From positions 1-5,140 of the forward strand of contig JBAYRO010000156.1 of NCBI GenBank assembly GCA_041676645.1: DNA of 5,140 nucleotides. Direction: 5' to 3'. Numbering within the stretch: position 1 is the stretch's first letter; each line of letters begins with the position of its first letter. Below are positions 1 through 5,140 of the stretch, piece after piece. Source of the DNA: JAMLIN01 sp041676645. Its GTDB lineage: Bacteria; Pseudomonadota; Gammaproteobacteria; Burkholderiales; Burkholderiaceae_E. The position numbers and the translations under genes are program-made. Under the pieces are notes generated by a model that searched no databases, had not been told where the DNA came from, and saw only the letters and a list, made by a program, of their open reading frames with translations.

Positions 1-1
1 C

Positions 2-244
2 GGCGGCGACAACCCGGATGGCCCCTTCCTCTTCGGGCGCTTCTGCGCGGCCGATGCCTTCTATGCACCGGTGCTCATGCGCCTGCGCACCCACGGCGTC
101 GAGCTGCCGGTCGATCTCGCGCCCTGGGGCGAAGCCATCCTGGCGCTGCCGGCCACGCGCGCCTGGATGGACGCCGCCCGCGACGAGGGCCGCTTCCTCG
201 CCAGCGAGGAACCCTACCGGGAACCGCCGTCCGGGACGAAATGA
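2..244 (+). CDS. Glutathione S-transferase family protein, C-terminal part (5' end outside window)
   Basis: This frame is open from the window start to a TGA at 242-244 and gives the last 80 residues of a protein. The segment FLFGRFCAADAFYAPV (residues 9-24 of the visible part) followed by MRLRTHGVELP is typical of the all-helical C-terminal domain of bacterial glutathione S-transferases. In that family the Asp of the 'ADA' stretch caps helix 6. A later ALPATRAWMDAARDE helix and a short tail ending SEEPYREP also fit. The N-terminal thioredoxin-like domain, which binds glutathione, lies before the window, so substrate and subclass cannot be judged. Such proteins are cytosolic and conjugate or reduce electrophiles with glutathione. 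The stop overlaps the cca start by four bases (ATGA), so the two genes are probably co-transcribed and translationally coupled. The family call is by motif recognition only. Confidence 0.85.
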   Translation, partial: GGDNPDGPFLFGRFCAADAFYAPVLMRLRTHGVELPVDLAPWGEAILALPATRAWMDAARDEGRFLASEEPYREPPSGTK

Positions 245-1449
245 AGATCTACCGGGTCGGCGGCGCGGTTCGCGACGCGCTGCTCGGCCTGCCGCCCGGC
301 GACACCGACTGGGTCGTGGTCGGCGCCACGCCCGAGCGCATGGCGGAGCTGGGCTTCACCCCGGTGGGGCGGGATTTCCCCGTCTTCCTGCATCCGCGGA
401 CCCATGAGGAATACGCCCTCGCCCGCACCGAACGCAAGACCTCGCGCGGCTATCGGGGCTTCGCCTTCAACTGCTCGCCGGAGGTCAGTCTCGAAGACGA
501 CCTTGCCCGGCGCGACCTCACGATCAACGCGATCGCCCAGGCCGACGACGGCAGCCTGGTCGATCCCTTCGGCGGACAGCGCGACATCGAGGCCCGCATC
601 CTGCGCCATGTCGGCGAAGCCTTCGCCGAGGATCCGGTGCGGATCCTGCGGCTTGCCCGCTTCGCCGCGCGCTTTCCCGAGTTCGACATCGCCCCCGAAA
701 CGATGGCGCTGATGCGCGCGATGGTCGCATCGGGCGAAGTCGATGCGCTCGTGCCCGAACGCAGCTGGCAGGAGATCGCCCGGGGGCTCATGACAGCGAA
801 ACCTTCGCGCATGTTCCTCGTCCTGCGCGAATGTGGAGCACTCGCCCGCATCCTGCCGGAACTCGATGACCTCGCAGTCGACGGTGGGTACGGCTTCGAA
901 CGGGCACTGCAGGCGGTCGACCATGCGGCGGCCGCCGATGCCCCGCTCGAAGTGCGCTTCGCCGCGCTTTGCTCGCGCATCGCGCCCGAGCCGGGGCCGG
1001 CGATCGAGGCCATCGCCGACCGGCTGCGGGTACCCAATGCCTGCCGGGTGTTGGCCCTGCTGGTCGCCCGCGAGCAGGACGCGATCCTCGCCGCGATCGA
1101 ACTTCCGGCCGACGCCCTCGCCGGCCTGGTCACGCGGCTCGACCTGATCCGGCGGCCGGAACGGCTCGAACCGGTGCTTGCGGCGGTGCGCGCCGCCCTG
1201 GCGGCCGATCGCGACTGCGGCAGCGCCCGCCAGGCGGCCACCCGCGCCGCAGCGGCGCCGGTCGCGACCGCCGACGACATCGACTTCCCCCAGGCTGGCT
1301 GGTTGCGCCAGGCCAGCGCGGCGGCCCGATCGGTCGATGCCGGCGCGATCGCTGCCGGCGCGGGCGACCCGGGCGAGATTCCGGCGCTCATCCAGCGGGC
1401 GCGCGTGGCGGCCATCGCCGGGATCGAGGCGCAGCGACCGGCGCACTAG
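241..1449 (+). CDS. cca: CCA-adding tRNA nucleotidyltransferase with degenerate HD domain
   Basis: The product (402 aa; E. coli Cca is about 412) adds or repairs the 3' CCA of tRNA from CTP and ATP in the cytosol. The N-terminal half closely follows the E. coli type. It has VGGAVRD (6-12), the metal-binding pair D21/D23 in GDTDW, TERK (63-66), RRDLTINA (90-97), and EDPVRILRLARF (130-141), which carries the EDxxR nucleotide-template motif. This class II polymerase core looks fully functional. E. coli-type enzymes also carry an HD domain with 2',3'-cyclic phosphodiesterase, 2'-nucleotidase and phosphatase activity. Here the expected CHDLGKG is replaced by CSRIAPE (C244-S245-R246), the HHGHG segment is absent, and WHPE is missing. 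The fold is recognisable again at DRLRVPN and PQAGWLR. The C-terminal region is rich in Ala and Arg. The ATG at 241 is chosen because MKIYRVGGAVRD matches the family N-terminus. Only a weak GGGA precedes it, which fits translational coupling to the overlapping upstream gene. Confidence 0.95.
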   Translation: MKIYRVGGAVRDALLGLPPGDTDWVVVGATPERMAELGFTPVGRDFPVFLHPRTHEEYALARTERKTSRGYRGFAFNCSPEVSLEDDLARRDLTINAIAQADDGSLVDPFGGQRDIEARILRHVGEAFAEDPVRILRLARFAARFPEFDIAPETMALMRAMVASGEVDALVPERSWQEIARGLMTAKPSRMFLVLRECGALARILPELDDLAVDGGYGFERALQAVDHAAAADAPLEVRFAALCSRIAPEPGPAIEAIADRLRVPNACRVLALLVAREQDAILAAIELPADALAGLVTRLDLIRRPERLEPVLAAVRAALAADRDCGSARQAATRAAAAPVATADDIDFPQAGWLRQASAAARSVDAGAIAAGAGDPGEIPALIQRARVAAIAGIEAQRPAH

Positions 1450-1497
1450 CCGCCCCCGCCAGCAACAGGGCGACTCGAAGCCCGTCATACTGGGACG

Positions 1498-3045
1498 ATG
1501 TCGACTCCTTCCATATCAGCGCCCGTCGCCAGCCAGCCTCGCTTCGGCTTCGACAACACCTATGCGCGCGAGCTGCCTGGCAGCTATGTCGCCTGGCAGC
1601 CGGCGAAGGCGCCTTCGCCGCGGCTGCTGTTCTTCAACGAGGCGCTAGCCGCCGAGCTCGGCCTGGACGTCGGCGCGCTGCGTGGCGAGCGGGCCGCCGA
1701 GGTGTTCGCCGGCAACCTCCTGCCCACCGATGCCGAACCGATAGCGCAGGCCTATGCCGGCCACCAGTTCGGCGGCTTCTCGCCGCAGCTGGGTGACGGC
1801 CGCGCGCTGCTGCTCGGTGAACTCCTGGACCGCGAGGGTCGCCGCCGCGACATCGCCTTCAAGGGATCGGGCCGCACACCGTTTTCCCGGGGTGGCGACG
1901 GCAAGGCCGCGGTGGGGCCGATGCTGCGCGAAGCGCTCGTGAGCGAGGCGATGCATGCGCTCGGCGTTCCCAGCACCCGCGCGCTGGCCGTCGTCGCCAC
2001 CGGCGAACCCGTCTACCGCGAGACGCCGCTGCCCGGCGCAATACTCACCCGAGTGGCGGCGAGCCATCTGCGGGTGGGCACCTTCCAGTTCTTCGCCGCG
2101 CGTGGCCAGTACGATGCCCTGCGCCGGCTCGCCGACTATTCCATCCGGCGCCATGATCCGGCGCTCGCCGACGATCCCGATCGTCATCTCGCGCTGCTGC
2201 GGGCGCTCGCCCGGCGCCAGGCGAGCCTGGTCGCGCAATGGATCAACGTCGGCTTCATCCATGGCGTGATGAACACCGACAACATGGCGATCTCGGGCGA
2301 AACCATCGACTACGGTCCCTGCGCCTTTCTCGAGGCCTACGATCCGGCCACCGTCTTCAGCAGCATCGACCATGGCGGCCGCTACGCCTTCGGCCAGCAG
2401 CCCGCCATCGCCCGCTGGAACCTGGCACGCTTTGCCGAGACCCTGCTGCCGCTGATGGCCGACCCCGAGGACGAAGCCGCCATGCGGCAGGCAGCCGAAC
2501 GCGCCAGCGAGGCGCTCGGCGAGTTCCCCGGCCTCTACGAAGCGGCGCTGCTGCGCGGCCAGCGCGCCAAGCTGGGCCTGTTCGCCGCCCGCCCCGCCGA
2601 CGACCAGGCCGACACCACACTGGCCGCCGACTGGCTGGCGCTGCTGCACGCCCAGGGGGCGGACTTCACCCTGGCCTGGCGGCATCTCGCCGATGCCGCC
2701 GAAGATCGCGAAGCACCGCTGCGGGCATTGCTGGCCGATCCGGGCGCGCTCGATCCCTGGCTGGGGCGCTGGCGAGAGCGCTGCGCGATCGACGAAGCCC
2801 GCGGCGGACCGGATGCGGCTGGCCGGGCCATGCGCATGCGTCGCAGCAGTCCCTGGCTCATCCCTCGCAACCACCGGGTCGAGGAAGCCCTGGCGGCGGC
2901 CAGCGACGACGACGACATCGCGCCCTTCGAGCGCCTGCTCGACGCCCTGCGCCATCCGTACGAGGAGTCGACGCGGTTCGCCGACCTTGCCGAGCCGGCG
3001 CCGGCGGCTCTCACCGCCGGCTACCAGACCTTCTGCGGAACCTGA
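1498..3045 (+). CDS. selO: Protein adenylyltransferase SelO (YdiU/UPF0061 family pseudokinase)
   Basis: The product is 515 aa (E. coli YdiU is 478). SelO proteins have a protein-kinase fold but bind ATP in a flipped orientation and transfer AMP to Ser/Thr/Tyr of target proteins, a role linked to redox homeostasis. Visible motifs in order are FDNTYARELP (18-27), YAGHQFGGFSPQLGDGRA (86-103), FKGSGRTPFSRGGDGK (121-136) with the nucleotide-binding lysine K122, LREALVSEAM with E145, GVPSTRALAVV, and GFIHGVMNTDNM ending in catalytic-loop D261-N262, then metal-binding D271 in IDYGP. These positions are offset by nine from the residues I recall for Pseudomonas SelO (K113, D252, N253, D262). The protein ends F-C-G-T, with C513 third from the end, where animal SelO has selenocysteine. 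The gene starts 48 bp after cca and may share its transcript. The ATG at 1498 is the only start that keeps the N-terminal motif, but it lacks a well-spaced Shine-Dalgarno sequence. Confidence 0.95.
   Translation: MSTPSISAPVASQPRFGFDNTYARELPGSYVAWQPAKAPSPRLLFFNEALAAELGLDVGALRGERAAEVFAGNLLPTDAEPIAQAYAGHQFGGFSPQLGDGRALLLGELLDREGRRRDIAFKGSGRTPFSRGGDGKAAVGPMLREALVSEAMHALGVPSTRALAVVATGEPVYRETPLPGAILTRVAASHLRVGTFQFFAARGQYDALRRLADYSIRRHDPALADDPDRHLALLRALARRQASLVAQWINVGFIHGVMNTDNMAISGETIDYGPCAFLEAYDPATVFSSIDHGGRYAFGQQPAIARWNLARFAETLLPLMADPEDEAAMRQAAERASEALGEFPGLYEAALLRGQRAKLGLFAARPADDQADTTLAADWLALLHAQGADFTLAWRHLADAAEDREAPLRALLADPGALDPWLGRWRERCAIDEARGGPDAAGRAMRMRRSSPWLIPRNHRVEEALAAASDDDDIAPFERLLDALRHPYEESTRFADLAEPAPAALTAGYQTFCGT
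3000..3021. terminator. GC hairpin at convergent selO / FAH junction, possible terminator
   Basis: A perfect 8-bp all-G/C stem (GCCGGCGG at 3000-3007 with CCGCCGGC at 3014-3021) encloses a six-base loop, CTCTCA. It lies inside the last codons of selO, 38 bp past the stop of the opposing FAH gene. That is a plausible place to end the leftward transcript. Neither strand has a U-tract after it, so it is not a standard intrinsic terminator, and hairpins of this size are common in DNA this GC-rich. The stop codons are only 13 bp apart, so any terminator must overlap coding sequence. Confidence 0.25.
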
Positions 3046-3058
3046 AACCCGGACGGGC

Positions 3059-3904
3059 TCATCGGGCGGGAACGCAGGCCTGGCGCTGCTCGCCCAGCCC
3101 CTCGATGCCCAGGCGCATGACGTCGCCGGCCTTCAGGTAGACCTGCGGCTTCTGCCCCATGCCCACGCCGGGCGGCGTGCCGGTCGAGATGACGTCACCC
3201 GGTTCGAGGGTCATGAAGCGCGATACATAGGCGACGAGCTCGCGCACCCCGAACACCATCGTCCTCGTACTGCCGTCCTGGAAGCGCCGGCCGTTGACTT
3301 CCAGCCACATCGACAAGGCCTGCGGATCGGGCACCTCGTCGCGCGTCACCAGCCAAGGTCCGACCGGCGCGAAGGTATCGTGTGACTTGCCCTTGTCCCA
3401 CTGGCCCTGGCGTTCGAGCTGGAACTCGCGCTCGGACACATCGTTGACCACGCAGTAGCCGGCGACATGATCGAGCGCATCGGCCTCCTCGACGTACTTG
3501 GCCCGCTTGCCGATGACCACGCCGAGCTCGACTTCCCAGTCGGTCTTGACGGAGTCGCGCGGAATCTCGACGTCGTCGTCCGGACCGCAGACCGCACTCG
3601 AGGGCTTGAGGAACAGGATCGGTTCAGTGGGCACCGGCATGCCACTCTCGGCCGCATGGTCGGAGTAGTTCAGCCCGATGCAGACCACCTTGCCGATCGG
3701 TGCGACGCAGGCACCAAGCCGCGTACCGGCAGGTACTTCCGGCAAGGACTCGAGGTCGATCCGCTCCAGTTCGGCAAGCCGCTGCGGCGTGAGCTCGCGC
3801 AGGTCGATGTCGCGCACCACGCCCGACAGGTCGCGGATCCTGCCGCCACCATCGACGGCCCCCGGTTTCTCCTGGCCGAGCGGGCCATGACGAAGCAGTT
3901 TCAT
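3059..3904 (-). CDS. Fumarylacetoacetate hydrolase (FAH) superfamily enzyme
   Basis: The product is 281 aa from the ATG at 3904. The family cleaves or converts beta-diketo or 2-oxo acids with a divalent metal: hydrolases such as 2,4-diketo-3-deoxy-L-fuconate hydrolase, acylpyruvate hydrolases, and some hydratases and decarboxylases. The N-terminus MKLLRHGPLGQEKPG and the block VCIGLNYSDHAAESG (73-87) are typical. H83 and E86 fit the catalytic His-x-x-Glu pair of the lid, and E124, E126 (DWEVELG) and D155 (VVNDVSER) fit the metal ligands. WDKGKSHDTFAPVGP and DVISTGTPPGVG complete the core. Overall it most resembles the group often annotated as 2,4-diketo-3-deoxy-L-fuconate hydrolase or, dubiously, ureidoglycolate lyase. 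A GTG six bases upstream would add two residues, but the family begins at MKLL. The gene begins 15 bp after the CnbZ-like gene stops, so it is probably the second cistron. Given that neighbour, a 2-oxo-hexenedioate-type substrate is possible but unproven. Confidence 0.9.
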   Translation of the reverse strand: MKLLRHGPLGQEKPGAVDGGGRIRDLSGVVRDIDLRELTPQRLAELERIDLESLPEVPAGTRLGACVAPIGKVVCIGLNYSDHAAESGMPVPTEPILFLKPSSAVCGPDDDVEIPRDSVKTDWEVELGVVIGKRAKYVEEADALDHVAGYCVVNDVSEREFQLERQGQWDKGKSHDTFAPVGPWLVTRDEVPDPQALSMWLEVNGRRFQDGSTRTMVFGVRELVAYVSRFMTLEPGDVISTGTPPGVGMGQKPQVYLKAGDVMRLGIEGLGEQRQACVPAR

Positions 3905-3919
3905 CTCCACCCCACCCCG

Positions 3920-4672
3920 CTAGACGTTGATCACGCGTTCGACGGGAATGCCGCGGCAATCCATCTCGTACTCGAGCCCGACGATCGGCGGACGCACGAA
4001 GTGCCAGGTCAGGCCCGGGCGCATCGCGCCACGCGAGACGAGTTCCTCGCCGATGAAGGGATGGACATCGTGCACCGTATAGAGCTGCGTCGCCGTGACC
4101 GAGCTCCAGTCGAAGCCGAGCATCTGCATGCGGCGCTCCATCTCGGCATGCACCCACTTCGCCTTGGTGAGGATGCCGGCGGGCGAGGTGTCGTCGCGCG
4201 CAATCGCGTTCTCGCGATAGTCGCCCTTGCCTTCAGGCGCCTCGGCGCTGCCAGCGACGACGAAGGAGGGAGCGGCATCAGCATCGACGACGGTGTAGCT
4301 GAATGCAAAGAAGCCGGGCTCTGCCGGCGGGTCCAGCTCGGGACAGACATTGCTGCGCGCGACCGGGTTCTCCTCGCCCTGGATCACGTCCCAGCGCTTG
4401 AGCGTACCCACGTAGATCTCGTTGAACGCACGGAAACCCGCTTCCGTGAACGGCGCCGGCGAGCGCAGCTCGCAGGCGCAGAACGCCGTTGCCGGACGCC
4501 CCAGCGATGCGATGTGCTTCTCGATCAGGTCGAAGCCCTCGCGCAACGGCACCACCCGCGAGAATCGCGCGCGTTCAATGCGAAAACCCGCCTCGGCGGC
4601 AACACCCCCCGAATACTGCGAGACGGCCGGAATATAGCGATAGCCGCCAGCCGAAAGAACCCGGGTACTCAT
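3920..4672 (-). CDS. cnbZ: CnbZ-like deaminase (2-aminomuconate / 2-amino-5-chloromuconate type), putative
   Basis: The product is 250 aa, cytosolic, with no signal peptide or membrane segment. I recognise the pattern (GGYRYIPAVSQYSGGVA at 9-25, FCACELRSPAPFTEAGF at 64-80, DDTSPAGI at 160-167, TATQLYTVHDVHPF at 193-206, RPPIVGLEYEMDCRG at 227-241) as the family named after 2-amino-5-chloromuconate deaminase CnbZ. That enzyme releases ammonia from an aminomuconate in chloronitrobenzene breakdown. This is recall, not alignment, and the true substrate may differ. Both halves show RidA/YjgF-like order: an N-terminal G-rich strand, a helix ending in an LG-R turn, FNEIY, and NPVARSNV (102-109) resembling the PARS motif of RidA. 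The start is the ATG at 4672, set by a good Shine-Dalgarno GGGAGAG five bases upstream. Extension to 4909 would run through the divergent gene's start and lacks family sequence. It is the first gene of a probable operon with the FAH-family gene. Confidence 0.6.
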   Translation of the reverse strand: MSTRVLSAGGYRYIPAVSQYSGGVAAEAGFRIERARFSRVVPLREGFDLIEKHIASLGRPATAFCACELRSPAPFTEAGFRAFNEIYVGTLKRWDVIQGEENPVARSNVCPELDPPAEPGFFAFSYTVVDADAAPSFVVAGSAEAPEGKGDYRENAIARDDTSPAGILTKAKWVHAEMERRMQMLGFDWSSVTATQLYTVHDVHPFIGEELVSRGAMRPGLTWHFVRPPIVGLEYEMDCRGIPVERVINV

Positions 4673-4824
4673 AGCTACTCTCCCATCGAGAATGAAAATC
4701 GGAACCTGCGCGCATGCGATCCACCATAGTATCCAGAAGCGCAATGGTCCGGCGTCGCCCATGTACGTGCGACCACAGCGACCCGGAAAGCCCGACATTC
4801 GCGATTTGAAGAGACGAGAGGAGC
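4673..4824. promoter_or_regulatory. Divergent intergenic control region with overlapping palindromes
   Basis: This 152-bp non-coding stretch separates two genes pointing away from each other, so it should hold the promoters of both. Two perfect 8-bp palindromes overlap here: TGCGCGCA (4707-4714) and CGCATGCG (4711-4718). A weak interrupted inverted repeat, GATNC-N6-GNATC, follows at 4718-4733. -10-like hexamers with four of six matches occur near 4725-4732 on both strands (TACTAT on the minus strand), but none has a convincing -35 box at 16-18 bp. The short A-rich patch at 4689-4699 contrasts with the GC-rich flanks. The region is a fair candidate for an operator, but no regulator family can be named from it. 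Confidence 0.4.
4678..4684 (-). promoter_or_regulatory. Ribosome binding site of the CnbZ-like gene
   Basis: On the minus strand GGGAGAG (4684 down to 4678) lies five bases before the ATG at 4672. It is the clearest Shine-Dalgarno sequence in the window, and it decides the start against the longer open frame that continues upstream to 4909. Confidence 0.75.
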
Positions 4825-5140
4825 ATGGACAAGCATCATCATCCGCTGGCGGTCGGCATCGCCGGCCTGGGCAACATCGGGACCGAGGTCGCGCGCTGGC
4901 TTGCCGCATCGGCGCCGCGCTCGCTCGAGCTGGCCCGGGTGGCCGGGCGCGATCCGGGAACGATCGCCGCCCGGCTGTCGTCCCTGGGGATCGCAGCCAA
5001 AGCGACGACGCTCGATGCGCTGGCCGGTGACTGCGACGTGATCGTCGACTGCCTGGCGCCCGAAGCCAGCGCCGGCCTGCTCGAGACCTGTATCGACAGC
5101 GGCAAGGCGATCGTCGAGATCAACGTCGGCGTGCTCCTGC
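4825..5140 (+). CDS. Aspartate dehydrogenase-like NAD(P)-dependent oxidoreductase, N-terminal part (3' end outside window)
   Basis: The first 105 residues are visible. They show a Rossmann fold beginning VGIAGLGNIG (10-19, GxGxxG dinucleotide-binding motif), a second strand with AGRDPG, then CDVIVDCLAPEA and GKAIVEINVG. This is the layout of the aspartate dehydrogenase / homoserine dehydrogenase NAD-binding domain family. Known members oxidise L-aspartate to iminoaspartate (as in NAD synthesis) or run the reverse reductive amination. The catalytic C-terminal domain is beyond the window, so substrate and even the AspDH call are provisional. The ATG at 4825 is forced: an in-frame TGA sits at 4807-4809 and no later ATG is visible. 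AGGAG at 4819-4823 is only one base from the ATG, unusually close, and a weaker GAAGAG lies about ten bases away. The gene diverges from the CnbZ-like/FAH operon. That arrangement hints at a shared role in metabolism of a nitrogenous substrate. Three histidines (4-6) near the N-terminus are probably incidental. Confidence 0.75.
   Translation, partial: MDKHHHPLAVGIAGLGNIGTEVARWLAASAPRSLELARVAGRDPGTIAARLSSLGIAAKATTLDALAGDCDVIVDCLAPEASAGLLETCIDSGKAIVEINVGVLL

Noticed and set aside
214..1488. Long open frame on the minus strand (424 codons) opposite cca
   Set aside because: It is antisense to a clearly conserved gene. Long antisense frames are expected in DNA with G/C-rich third positions, and its translation shows no family motif.
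1645..2955. Long open frame on the minus strand (436 codons) opposite selO
   Set aside because: It is a shadow of selO, whose motifs are continuous through the whole stretch. The antisense translation is low-complexity Ala/Gly/Arg-rich.
3043..3045. TGA of selO as a selenocysteine codon
   Set aside because: The selenocysteine-equivalent position is already a TGC cysteine three codons earlier, the TGA is the natural end, and no further family sequence follows.
3048..3057. CCCGGACGGG as an intergenic terminator hairpin
   Set aside because: The four-base arms leave a two-base loop, too small to form, and no U-tract follows.
3905..3910. GTG start for the FAH-family gene at 3910
   Set aside because: It is possible but adds only two residues. 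The family N-terminus starts at MKLL (ATG at 3904), so that start is preferred.
3467..4729. Long open frame on the plus strand (420 codons) opposite the FAH and CnbZ-like genes
   Set aside because: It spans two well-supported minus-strand genes and their junction, with no recognisable domain.
4725..4732. TAGTAT / TACTAT as -10 boxes
   Set aside because: Each has only four of six matches and no acceptable -35 hexamer at the right distance, so I do not annotate a promoter with exact coordinates.
4673..4909. N-terminal extension of the CnbZ-like gene to a start at 4909
   Set aside because: The extension would overlap the first 85 bases of the divergent dehydrogenase gene and reads as Arg/Cys-rich non-family sequence. 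The ATG at 4672 has a good Shine-Dalgarno sequence and a family-like N-terminus.

Overview
This is a G+C-rich window (about two thirds G+C by eye, with third codon positions almost all G or C). It carries six protein-coding genes, two of them cut by the window edges, and no RNA gene, insertion sequence or CRISPR array that I could see. The long N-terminal match of Cca to the E. coli type, together with the SelO, FAH-family and CnbZ-like proteins, suggests a proteobacterium, most likely a high-GC betaproteobacterium. That placement is an inference from remembered families, not from a search.

Left part (1-3045, + strand). The 3' end of a glutathione S-transferase overlaps cca by four bases (ATGA). 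cca (tRNA CCA-adding enzyme) is followed 48 bp later by selO (protein adenylyltransferase). All three read rightward with very short gaps and could be one transcript. This is a housekeeping and redox-related block. Its main oddity is that the HD phosphohydrolase part of Cca has lost its metal-binding residues, while the nucleotidyltransferase part is intact.

Right part (3059-4672, - strand). Two closely spaced genes converge on selO with 13 bp between the stop codons. The upstream one (4672 to 3920) encodes a 250-residue protein that I take for a CnbZ-like (2-aminomuconate-type) deaminase. The downstream one (3904 to 3059) encodes a fumarylacetoacetate hydrolase (FAH) superfamily enzyme. They are 15 bp apart and look like an operon.

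Right edge (4825-5140, + strand). A gene divergent from that operon encodes the N-terminal Rossmann part of an aspartate dehydrogenase-like enzyme and is cut by the window end. The 152-bp region between the divergent genes should hold the promoters of both units and contains two overlapping perfect palindromes.

Taken together, a deaminase, an FAH-type C-C hydrolase/decarboxylase/hydratase and an amino-acid dehydrogenase-like enzyme look like part of a catabolic module for a nitrogen-containing, possibly aminoaromatic, substrate. This is the most likely place in the window for uncharacterised biology, but the substrate cannot be read from the sequence.
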